DNA of 13,130 nucleotides from Bacillota bacterium (GTDB lineage: Bacteria > Bacillota > Clostridia > Tissierellales > Peptoniphilaceae): assembly GCA_023393715.1 (NCBI GenBank), contig JAEXCD010000061.1, positions 1 to 13,130 on the forward strand, given 5' to 3'. The notes under the pieces are model-generated. The model saw only the letters and a list, made by a program, of their open reading frames with translations, did no database searches and was not told the origin of the DNA. Each line of letters begins with the position of its first letter. Position 1 is the stretch's first letter. The position numbers were made by a program, and so were the translations under genes. Shown one piece after another: positions 6,608-13,130 of the stretch.

Positions 6608-8857
6608 ATGAAAAAAGCATGGGAAGGCTTTGTTGCCGGGAACTGGACGGAGGAAATCGACGTTCGCGACTTCATTCAGAAAAATTACACGCCGTATGAG
6701 GGGGATGCAAGCTTCCTGGCGAAGCCGACGGCGGCGACGACGCAGCTCTGGGCGCAGGCAAACGAGCTCATTCAGCAGGAAATTTCGGAAAAGCGCATCC
6801 GCGTTGCGCTCGACCGCTTCAGCGGGATCAACGCGTTCGGCCCGGGCTATATGAACCGCGACCTCGAAAAAATCGTGGGCTTTCAGACGGATGAGCCGAT
6901 GAAGCGGATGATGAATCCGTACGGCGGATTTCGCATGGTGCGCGAAGCGCTCGCCGCTTACGGAATGGAGATTCCGAAGGAATTGTCCGAGCCGTTTCTG
7001 GAATACCGAAAGACGCATAATCAGGGCGTGTTTGACGCGTATACGCAGGAGATGCGCCGGGCGAGAAGCGTCGGTCTGCTGACCGGCCTGCCGGATGCCT
7101 ATGGCCGCGGCCGGATCATCGGCGACTATCGCCGCATCGCACTGTACGGCATGGATTACCTTCAGGAACAGCGCCGAAAGGATCTGCGCGAACTGACGGG
7201 CGACGCGACCGAGGAGACGATCCGCCGAAGAGAGGAGTTCTCCGAACAGCTGCGCGCAATGGACGCGATGAAGGAGATGGCGGCGCAGTACGGTTTTGAC
7301 ATCGGCCGTCCGGCGGAAAATGCACAGGAAGCAATTCAGTGGCTGTACTTTGGCTACCTCGCGGCCATTAAGGAAAACAACGGCGCGGCGATGTCCCTGG
7401 GGCGCAACACCACATTTATCGACTGCTATCTGCAGCGCGATTTAGAGCGCGGCCGGATCGACGAAACGCAGGCGCAGGAGCTGATCGATCAGCTGACGAT
7501 CAAACTGCGCATGGCAAGACACCTGCGCACGCCGGAGTACGACGAATTGTTTGCCGGCGATCCGACGTGGGTGACGGAGTCCATCGGCGGCATGGGCGTC
7601 GACGGGCGAACGCTCGTGACGAAGACCGCGTTCCGCCTTCTCCACAGCCTGACCAACATCGATACCTCGCCGGAGCCGAATCTGACCGTCCTCTGGTCTG
7701 AACAGCTGCCCGAGGGCTTTAAGAGCTATTGCTCCTCGATGAGTATTCAGACCGGCGCGATTCAGTATGAAAACGACGACGTCATGCGCCCCTTATACGG
7801 AGACGACTATGCGATTGCATGCTGTGTGTCGGCGATGCAGGTCGGAAAACAGATGCAGTTCTTCGGCGCGCGTGCCAACCTTGCCAAGGCGCTGCTGTAT
7901 GCGATCAACGGCGGCGTGGATGAAATCAAGAGAGATGCAGAGACCGGAGAACCGATGAGGGTTATCGCCGGAATCGAGAAAAATGATGAAGAGATTTTGA
8001 GCTATGAGCGCGTCTGGGACAGCTATAAAAAGGTGATGGACGAGCTGGCGCACCTCTACGTCAATACGATGAATACGATCCACTACATGCACGACAAGTA
8101 CGCCTACGAGGCCGGTCAGATGGCGCTGCACGACCCGCAGGTGCACCGCTGGATGGCCTTTGGCATCGCGGGCATCTCGATTGCGGCGGATTCACTGTCC
8201 GCGATCAGGTATGCCAGGGTGCGGCCGATTCGCGATGAGCACGGTTTGGCAGTGGACTTTGAAACGGTGGGCGAATTCCCGAAATACGGGAACGACGATG
8301 ACCGCGTCGATTCGCTGGCGGTCGAGGTTGCCTCATATTTTTCAAACGCGCTGAAGAGGACGCCGGCGTATCGCGGAGCGGAGCATACGCTGTCGCTTCT
8401 GACGATTACATCGAATGTCGTTTACGGAAAGAAAACCGGCACGACGCCGGACGGCCGGGTGCGGGGTGCGGCCTTTGCGCCGGGCGCCAATCCGATGCAC
8501 GGGCGCGACGAATCGGGCGCGCTGGCGTCGCTGAATTCCGTCGCAAAGATCCCGTACGAATGCGTCTGCCAGGACGGCGTCTCGAACACATTTTCCATCG
8601 TGCCGGATACGCTGGGCAAGCGGCCGGCGGAGCGCATTGAAAACCTGACCGGAATATTGGACGGTTATTTCCGACAGAAGGCATTCCATCTGAATGTCAA
8701 CGTCATGGATCGCGCGCTGCTGACGGATGCGATGGAGCATCCGGACAAGTATCCGAACCTGACCATTCGCGTGTCCGGCTATGCCGTCCGCTTCAATCAG
8801 CTGGATCGCGCGCATCAGGAGGAGGTCATCCGGCGCACCTTCCACGAGGCGATGTAA
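6608..8857 (+). CDS. pflB: Pyruvate formate-lyase (formate C-acetyltransferase)
   Basis: Glycyl radical enzyme converting pyruvate and CoA to acetyl-CoA and formate in anaerobic fermentation. It has 749 residues against 760 in E. coli. It is a true PFL rather than a diol dehydratase or other glycyl radical relative: the adjacent catalytic cysteines Cys405-Cys406 occur in [27 protein letters not shown] context, and the C-terminal [15 protein letters not shown] carries the radical Gly724. The N-terminal WEGFVAGNW and [10 protein letters not shown] blocks are classic PFL. The start is ATG 6608 with AAAGGAG about seven bases upstream. The activating-enzyme gene follows 25 bases after the stop, probably in the same transcript. 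Expression is likely activator-dependent through the palindrome at 6486-6501. No disruption is visible. Confidence 0.98.
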   Translation: MKKAWEGFVAGNWTEEIDVRDFIQKNYTPYEGDASFLAKPTAATTQLWAQANELIQQEISEKRIRVALDRFSGINAFGPGYMNRDLEKIVGFQTDEPMKRMMNPYGGFRMVREALAAYGMEIPKELSEPFLEYRKTHNQGVFDAYTQEMRRARSVGLLTGLPDAYGRGRIIGDYRRIALYGMDYLQEQRRKDLRELTGDATEETIRRREEFSEQLRAMDAMKEMAAQYGFDIGRPAENAQEAIQWLYFGYLAAIKENNGAAMSLGRNTTFIDCYLQRDLERGRIDETQAQELIDQLTIKLRMARHLRTPEYDELFAGDPTWVTESIGGMGVDGRTLVTKTAFRLLHSLTNIDTSPEPNLTVLWSEQLPEGFKSYCSSMSIQTGAIQYENDDVMRPLYGDDYAIACCVSAMQVGKQMQFFGARANLAKALLYAINGGVDEIKRDAETGEPMRVIAGIEKNDEEILSYERVWDSYKKVMDELAHLYVNTMNTIHYMHDKYAYEAGQMALHDPQVHRWMAFGIAGISIAADSLSAIRYARVRPIRDEHGLAVDFETVGEFPKYGNDDDRVDSLAVEVASYFSNALKRTPAYRGAEHTLSLLTITSNVVYGKKTGTTPDGRVRGAAFAPGANPMHGRDESGALASLNSVAKIPYECVCQDGVSNTFSIVPDTLGKRPAERIENLTGILDGYFRQKAFHLNVNVMDRALLTDAMEHPDKYPNLTIRVSGYAVRFNQLDRAHQEEVIRRTFHEAM

Positions 8858-8882
8858 GCAGCAATGCGGGGAGGAGGCAGTG

Positions 8883-10418
8883 ATGCAGAAGAAGGCGACG
8901 GGACACGCCGCAGCGCATGAGGTGTTCGGACAGGTTCATTCCGTCGAATCGATGGGATTGGTCGACGGCCCGGGCATTCGAACCATCTTCTTTCTGCAGG
9001 GCTGCCCTTTGCGCTGCGCCTATTGTCATAATCCCGACACGCAGTGCAGGAAGGGAGGACAGCGCATGAGCTCGGAGGAGCTCGTGCGCCGGGCGCGGCG
9101 GTTTCGAAGCTATCACGGGAGCAAGGGGGGCGTTACCTTTTCGGGAGGGGAACCGCTCCTGCAGGGCGAATTTCTTCTCGATTGCCTGAAGCGGCTGAAA
9201 AAAGAGGGAGTGAACACCTGTGTCGATACGTCCGGCTTCGGGGATCGCCGATACTATTCGGATATCTTTCCCTTAGTGGATACGCTGCTGCTCGACGTCA
9301 AGGCCTTTACGGAAGAGGCCTTTCAGGATCTGGTGGAAGGGAATATGAAGGAGCTCCGGCATTTCATGGCGACGCTGGAGGAAAACGGGTTTCGGGGACG
9401 AATCTGGATTCGTCATGTGATGCTGCCGGGGTATACGGATAGCGAAGAGGCAATGAAACAGCTGGTGAAGGTCATTCGGCCGATTGCGCATTTGGTCGAC
9501 CGGATTGAAATTCTGCCTTATCACACGATGGGGCGGGAAAAATATCGCGAGCTGAACCGACCCTATCGCCTTGAAGGCCTGGCGCCAATGGATCACGGCC
9601 GGGCGGGCGAATTACAGAAATTTGCGAATCACTGGATGGAAGCGGAGCATTTTCGGCTGCAGCAGGAAGGGAGGAATCGACAGATGACTGGGGGACCGCG
9701 ATACGATCGGCGCTATTTAACGGATCGGGAGAAGCAGGAGCAGCAGGCTGTGCTGCGCCGCATGCCGCTGCTGTCCGAGGTGGCGGAGGAGAGCTGGGAT
9801 TCTGTCTGGAAGCACATCCGCCTCTTCTGGGTGGAGAAGGGTCATTTCTTATTCTGCTCCGGTGATTCCGCGGATATGATGTACATCATCTGTCGCGGAC
9901 ACGTGAAAATTTATTACAACACCGCGGACGGACGCGAACAGATTTACTACATCTACGACGAAGGCGACTTTGTCGGCGGCCTGAATATACTGAATAATGC
10001 CTCGTATCTGTACATGGGCGAGACGCTGGAAGACAGCCTGATCGCTTCCGTTCCGAAGGACGTGTTCGACCGGTATTTTCTGAACAACCCGCAGACGCTC
10101 CGCCGTCTCCTGAAAAAGAGCTTTGAACGCATTCGCTGGGCAGAGGACCTTATTCAGCGCCTGTCCACAAACAATGCGACCATGAAGGTGGCGGCGCTGC
10201 TGATCCGACTGCAGGATTCCTTTGGCGTCGAGACGGAGGAGGGCGTTCGGCTCGATCTGAGCATGAACCGCGAGGAGATGGGCAATTATTCGGGCATGAC
10301 GCGTGAGACGATCACGAGAAAGCTGGGCGAATTCAAGGAGCTGGGCTATATCGACTACACCGCCCATAAATCGATTATCCTGAAGGATGTCGAGGGCCTG
10401 CGCAGGCTGATTTTCTGA
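8883..10418 (+). CDS. pflA: Pyruvate formate-lyase activating enzyme fused to a Crp/Fnr-family transcription regulator
   Basis: A single uninterrupted frame of 511 codons. Residues 14-252 are a complete PFL-activating enzyme (about 246 residues when alone): DGPGIRTIFFLQGC, cluster cysteines Cys41, Cys45 and Cys48 in CPLRCAYCHNP, SAM motif FSGGEP (87-91), DVKAF, and the ILPYHTMGREKY region. After a charged linker, residues 285-511 are a Crp/Fnr regulator: a cyclic-nucleotide-binding-type beta-roll (about 295-400), a dimerisation helix (about 400-430), and a C-terminal winged helix (about 430-511) with recognition helix TRETITRKL. Arg474, Glu475 and Arg479 match the TGTGA-reading residues of E. 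coli CRP. The regulator part has only two cysteines (325, 337), so no FNR-type cluster, and lacks the Glu and Arg-Ser of the cAMP pocket. The start is ATG 8883 with GAGGAGG five bases upstream. An internal ATG (Met268) with its own ribosome binding site could yield the regulator alone. Confidence 0.93.
   Translation: MQKKATGHAAAHEVFGQVHSVESMGLVDGPGIRTIFFLQGCPLRCAYCHNPDTQCRKGGQRMSSEELVRRARRFRSYHGSKGGVTFSGGEPLLQGEFLLDCLKRLKKEGVNTCVDTSGFGDRRYYSDIFPLVDTLLLDVKAFTEEAFQDLVEGNMKELRHFMATLEENGFRGRIWIRHVMLPGYTDSEEAMKQLVKVIRPIAHLVDRIEILPYHTMGREKYRELNRPYRLEGLAPMDHGRAGELQKFANHWMEAEHFRLQQEGRNRQMTGGPRYDRRYLTDREKQEQQAVLRRMPLLSEVAEESWDSVWKHIRLFWVEKGHFLFCSGDSADMMYIICRGHVKIYYNTADGREQIYYIYDEGDFVGGLNILNNASYLYMGETLEDSLIASVPKDVFDRYFLNNPQTLRRLLKKSFERIRWAEDLIQRLSTNNATMKVAALLIRLQDSFGVETEEGVRLDLSMNREEMGNYSGMTRETITRKLGEFKELGYIDYTAHKSIILKDVEGLRRLIF
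9667..9686 (+). promoter_or_regulatory. Internal ribosome binding site and in-frame ATG at the PflA/regulator junction
   Basis: AAGGGAGG (9667-9674) lies nine bases before ATG 9684-9686, which is in frame with the fusion (codon 268). Translation from here would give a free 244-residue Crp/Fnr regulator, a normal length for that family. The site falls exactly between the two domains, suggesting two ancestral adjacent genes that lost the stop between them, or deliberate production of both forms. Confidence 0.6.
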
Positions 10419-10439
10419 GCGACCCGCAAGGGCGCTTTT
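10419..10439 (+). terminator. First terminator after the pfl operon
   Basis: Immediately after the stop codon, GCG and CCC pair with GGG and CGC around a GCAA tetraloop, with one bulged A, followed by TTTT (10436-10439). It is a short Rho-independent hairpin and probably only partly effective, as a stronger one follows. Confidence 0.55.
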
Positions 10440-10721
10440 GAACGAACCGCGGACGAGCGTTGTGGAGCGGATTGCAGAGCTGATCAGCCCGCAAGGACGC
10501 AGCACATCGGCGCCGGACGGGCCGCCGTAACCGAAAAATTGAATGAGTGGAAAGAGCGCTTTCTCTCCGGGCGGGAGAGGAGCTCTTTTTGTCTGCGCTG
10601 CAGAGAGGCCGGGCAGGGCTGCCGATTTTCGGGGGCAATGGAATCGGCTGGAGGGAAAAGCAAAGCAGGGGGAAAGCAGAGTAAAAAAGAAGTATTTAAC
10701 GAGGGAAAGCGAATAGCTAAA
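10440..10721. other. Non-coding spacer between pfl operon and nrdA promoter
   Basis: Apart from the terminator at 10551-10590 I find no supported gene. A TTG-initiated 30-codon frame (10438-10530) overlaps the first terminator and has no family resemblance. A degenerate 15-base repeat (10421-10435 and 10486-10500, sharing CCCGCAAGG) and a 7-bp inverted repeat (10621-10627 with 10642-10648, no T-tract) are present without clear function. Confidence 0.55.
10551..10590 (+). terminator. Main terminator of the pfl operon
   Basis: AAAGAGC (10551-10557) pairs with GCTCTTT (10582-10588). After a three-base bulge, TTCTCTCC pairs with GGAGAGGA (one T-G pair) around a five-base loop. The roughly 15-bp stem ends in a run of five T (10586-10590). 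This is a strong Rho-independent terminator separating the pfl operon from nrdA. Confidence 0.85.
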
Positions 10722-10751
10722 TTGACGATATTTCGTGTTTGTTGATACAAT
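10722..10751 (+). promoter_or_regulatory. Predicted nrdA promoter
   Basis: TTGACG (10722-10727) and TACAAT (10746-10751) are separated by 18 bases, with a TG one base before the -10 (extended -10). The predicted start is about 10758. One NrdR-like box overlaps the -35 and the other the start site, a layout suited to repression. Confidence 0.65.
10723..10738 (+). promoter_or_regulatory. NrdR-box-like site 1, upstream of nrdA
   Basis: TGACGATATTTCGTGT matches the NrdR pattern ACACwATATATwGTGT at 11 of 16 positions, keeping the ATAT core and the GTGT arm. Alone it would be weak, but it lies 33 bp (start to start) before a much better box and overlaps the -35 element. Confidence 0.5.
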
Positions 10752-10755
10752 AAAT

Positions 10756-10771
10756 ACACTATATATTGTAA
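10756..10771 (+). promoter_or_regulatory. NrdR-box-like site 2, upstream of nrdA
   Basis: ACACTATATATTGTAA matches the NrdR pattern at 14 of 16 positions, the best of the four boxes in this window. It covers the predicted transcription start of nrdA, so bound NrdR would block initiation. Confidence 0.75.
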
Positions 10772-10781
10772 TCGGGGACAT

Positions 10782-10813
10782 CCGGCAAGGAGATTTCGCA
10801 GTCGGAGTGCCGG
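10782..10813 (+). repeat. Inverted repeat in the nrdA leader
   Basis: CCGGCA (10782-10787) and TGCCGG (10808-10813) are perfect complements around a 20-base loop that contains an orphan AAGGAG-like sequence (10787-10792) with no start codon at usable distance. It lies in the predicted 5' untranslated region, ending 16 bases before the nrdA GTG. Function unknown; it may be chance. Confidence 0.3.
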
Positions 10814-10829
10814 CGAGAAAGGGAAGAAC

Positions 10830-13130
10830 GTGGAAAATCAGGTTCGAAAGAGAGATGGGCGAATTGTCGCCTATGAGCGGGAAAAAATTATCCGGGCGAT
10901 GGCGAAGGCCTTTACCCAAATGGGAACGCCGGCGGAGGAAATCGAGCTGGTTCGTCTGGTCGAAATTGTTGAGGCGCGTCTGGAAAGGGAACAAAATTGG
11001 GGCGTCGAGCTGATTCAGGATTTGGTCGAGCAGGCGCTGATGGAGGAGGGCTATTTTAAGGTCGCGAAGAGTTATATTCTCTACCGCGAGGAGCGCCGGA
11101 AAAAACGCGAAATCCGGGGTGAGCTCTGCGCCTACTTTCCCGAACTGGACGAGCTGGACGAGGTGCTGCTTGCAATCGAAAGAGAGTATCCGCAGGAGCC
11201 CTATCAGCTGACGCTCCTGCTGCGCAAATTTCAAAGCTTTTACAAGGATGACCGCAATCTGGAGGAGCGGCTGAATCTCCTGATTAAAGCGGCGATCGAG
11301 CTGACCGATGAGGAGGCGACGCGCTGGGAATTTATCGCGGCGCGCTTCTACGGCATCTTTTTCCGCCGCCGGCTGAAAGCGGCGTGGCGCGACCAGATTC
11401 GGGCCGGAAAGGTCGCGGGCATAACCGATCCCGAGACCGAGCTGGATTTCTACGAACGGCTCTGCGCGATGCGCGCGGAGGGTCTGTACGGCGATGAGGT
11501 GCCGGACGCCTATACCCGGGAGGAATTGGCGGAGGCCGCGAGCTGGATGGATCCGGAGCGCGAGAATCTTTTGAATTACTCGGGCTACGATCTTCTGGTC
11601 AGCCGTTATGTCATTCATACGCACAAACACGTTCCGCTTGAATCCGTACAGGAGATGTTTCTGGGGATTGCCCTGTTTCTCGCGATTCCCGAGCGGGAAA
11701 AGCGGCTGTACTGGGCGCGCCGCTTCTACGACATGCTGAGCCTTCTGCAGGTGACGATGGCGACGCCGACGCTGGCCAATGCCCGGAAGCCGTTCCATCA
11801 GCTGAGCTCCTGCTTTATCGATACGGTGCCGGACGATTTGCGCGGCATCTATCGGAGCATCAGCAACTTCGCCAATGTCAGCAAGTACGGCGGCGGGATG
11901 GGGCTGTATTTCGGCAAGGTGCGCGCTCAGGGGTCGACCATCCGCGGCTTTGAGGGCGCGGCCGGAGGCGTTGTTCGCTGGATTCGTCTGGCGAATGATA
12001 CGGCCGTGGCGGTCGATCAGCTCGGTGTGCGCCAGGGGGCGGTTGCGTGCTATCTCGACGTATGGCATAAGGATATCCCCGAGTTTTTGAATCTGCGCAC
12101 GAACAATGGCGACGACCGAATGAAGGCGCACGACGTATTCCCGGCCGTCTGTTATCCGGATTACTTCTGGCAGCAGGTCGAGACGAATCTAAACGGCGAT
12201 TGGGCGCTGCTCTGCCCGCATGAGGTGCTGAGCAAAAAGGGCTATGCCCTGGAGGATTTCTGGGGCGCGGAATGGACGGAGCGCTACCTCGAGTGCGTCG
12301 CGGATCCCTCGATTTCCAAGCGCTGGATTCCGCTGAAGGAGCTGGTGCGCCTGATCATCAAGAGCGCCGTCGAGACGGGGACGCCGTTTGCTTTTAACCG
12401 GGATGCCGTGAACCGCGCGAATCCGAACCGGGATAAGGGCGTGATCTATTGCTCCAATCTGTGTACGGAGATTGCGCAGAATATGGCGCCCTCGGAGGCG
12501 CTTTCCGAGGAGGTGGTGACGGAGGACGGCGATATCGTCGTCGTGACGCGCATCCGGCCCGGAGATTATGTCGTGTGCAATCTGGCGAGCCTCAATCTGG
12601 GGCGCATCGACGTCAACGACTTCGAACAGCTCCGGTGGGTGACGACGAGCGTCGTCCGCGCGCTGGACAACGTCATTGCGCTTAATTTCTTCCCCGTCGC
12701 GGACGCGGAGGTCAACAACGGGCGGTATCGTCCCATCGGGCTGGGCATCAGCGGCTATCATCACATGCTCGCGGAAAACCGGATCATGTGGGAGAGCGAG
12801 GCACACCTGAAATTTGTCGACCGTGTTTTCGAGGACATCAATTACTGCGCGATTGAGGCATCGCGTCAAAACGCCGCAGAGAAGGGCGCCTATCCCTATT
12901 TTGAAGGCTCCCTGTGGCAGACGGGCGCCTACTTCACCGAACGCGGCTACGAAAGCGAACGCTGGCGGAGGCTGAAGGAGGAGGTGGCGCGCGACGGATT
13001 GAGAAACGGGTATCTCCTCGCCGTCGCCCCGACGTCGAGTACGTCGATCGTCGCGGGTACCTCGCCGGGCATCGACCCGATCATGAACCGCTTTTACTAC
13101 GATGAGAAGAAAAACGGACTGATTCCGCGC
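10830..13130 (+). CDS. nrdA: Class I ribonucleoside-diphosphate reductase, alpha (large) subunit, 3'-truncated by window edge
   Basis: Reduces ribonucleoside diphosphates using a radical supplied by a beta subunit, which should be encoded outside this window. The frame is open for 767 codons to the last base. Residues 4-95 form an ATP-cone (VRKRDGRIVAYEREKI), the dATP/ATP activity switch. A long helical region precedes the catalytic barrel, which starts near ATPTLANARKPFHQLSSCF with redox Cys328. KYGGGMGLYFG and the active-site triad Asn543, Cys545 and Glu547 in SNLCTEI follow, then partner Cys583 in VVCNLASLNLG and the phosphate-binding APTSSTSIVAG. The radical-transfer tyrosines and C-terminal cysteines lie beyond the window. 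The start is GTG 10830 behind AAAGGGAAG; no upstream ATG exists in this frame. The paired NrdR-like boxes at its promoter fit the assignment. A class II enzyme is less likely but cannot be fully excluded without the C-terminus. Confidence 0.93.
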   Translation, partial: MENQVRKRDGRIVAYEREKIIRAMAKAFTQMGTPAEEIELVRLVEIVEARLEREQNWGVELIQDLVEQALMEEGYFKVAKSYILYREERRKKREIRGELCAYFPELDELDEVLLAIEREYPQEPYQLTLLLRKFQSFYKDDRNLEERLNLLIKAAIELTDEEATRWEFIAARFYGIFFRRRLKAAWRDQIRAGKVAGITDPETELDFYERLCAMRAEGLYGDEVPDAYTREELAEAASWMDPERENLLNYSGYDLLVSRYVIHTHKHVPLESVQEMFLGIALFLAIPEREKRLYWARRFYDMLSLLQVTMATPTLANARKPFHQLSSCFIDTVPDDLRGIYRSISNFANVSKYGGGMGLYFGKVRAQGSTIRGFEGAAGGVVRWIRLANDTAVAVDQLGVRQGAVACYLDVWHKDIPEFLNLRTNNGDDRMKAHDVFPAVCYPDYFWQQVETNLNGDWALLCPHEVLSKKGYALEDFWGAEWTERYLECVADPSISKRWIPLKELVRLIIKSAVETGTPFAFNRDAVNRANPNRDKGVIYCSNLCTEIAQNMAPSEALSEEVVTEDGDIVVVTRIRPGDYVVCNLASLNLGRIDVNDFEQLRWVTTSVVRALDNVIALNFFPVADAEVNNGRYRPIGLGISGYHHMLAENRIMWESEAHLKFVDRVFEDINYCAIEASRQNAAEKGAYPYFEGSLWQTGAYFTERGYESERWRRLKEEVARDGLRNGYLLAVAPTSSTSIVAGTSPGIDPIMNRFYYDEKKNGLIPR

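Noticed and set aside
10438..10530. A TTG-started 30-codon frame between the pfl operon and nrdA
   Set aside because: It overlaps the T-tract of a terminator and has no recognisable family. AAGGG lies at a usable distance but is part of the hairpin.
10807..11013. A GTG start (VPARKGRTWK...) in another frame near the nrdA start
   Set aside because: It belongs to an unsupported frame overlapping the ATP-cone of nrdA. The AAGGAG at 10787 has no start codon at proper distance.
9849..12131. A 760-codon open frame on the minus strand across the end of the pflA fusion, the spacer and nrdA
   Set aside because: It is antisense to two clearly recognised genes, crosses a strong terminator and two promoter elements, has Arg/Leu/His-rich low-quality composition and matches no family. 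Long antisense frames are expected from GC-rich codon use.

Overview
The window reads as the chromosome of a fermentative, anaerobic or facultatively anaerobic bacterium, most likely a GC-rich member of the Bacillota (Clostridia-like). The reasons are the gene set (glycyl-radical pyruvate formate-lyase, class III anaerobic ribonucleotide reductase, an LDH-family dehydrogenase), the strong AGGAG-type ribosome binding sites, a strongly Firmicutes-like UDP-glucose dehydrogenase, and GC-rich third codon positions. I cannot name a genus. All genes I accept lie on the + strand. No tRNA, rRNA, CRISPR array or insertion sequence was seen.

Layout: (1) 1-2490, a probable operon: the 3' part of a UDP-glucose 6-dehydrogenase, an LDH/MDH-family dehydrogenase whose substrate-specificity residue is Arg instead of the lactate-type Gln, and a small COG2426-type membrane protein. 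(2) 2491-5663, the anaerobic ribonucleotide reductase operon nrdD-nrdG. It has a regulatory leader (two NrdR-box-like sites 31 bp apart, a TTGACG/GATAAT promoter and a large hairpin with a T-rich tail) and ends at a perfect 11-bp terminator hairpin. (3) 5792-6433, pcp, pyroglutamyl-peptidase I, with an 8-bp palindrome in its upstream region. (4) 6486-10590, the pyruvate formate-lyase operon: a perfect CRP-type palindrome at -41.5 of a predicted promoter, pflB, then one open frame that joins a complete PFL-activating enzyme to a complete Crp/Fnr-family transcription regulator, followed by two terminators. (5) 10722-13130, a promoter with two NrdR-box-like sites and the first 767 codons of a class I ribonucleotide reductase large subunit, cut by the window end.

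How it fits together: both ribonucleotide reductases, oxygen-independent (NrdDG) and class I, carry paired NrdR-like sites, so they look like members of one NrdR regulon. The most unusual element is the PflA-Crp/Fnr fusion. Its recognition helix keeps the Arg-Glu-x-x-x-Arg pattern with which E. coli CRP reads TGTGA, and a perfect TGTGAT-N4-ATCACA site lies upstream of pflB at the spacing used by class II activators. An in-frame ATG with a strong Shine-Dalgarno at the domain junction could also produce the regulator alone. I infer a self-contained circuit in which the enzyme that activates PFL is physically joined to the protein that switches on PFL transcription, possibly with the radical-SAM iron-sulfur domain as sensor. 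That inference rests on sequence only.
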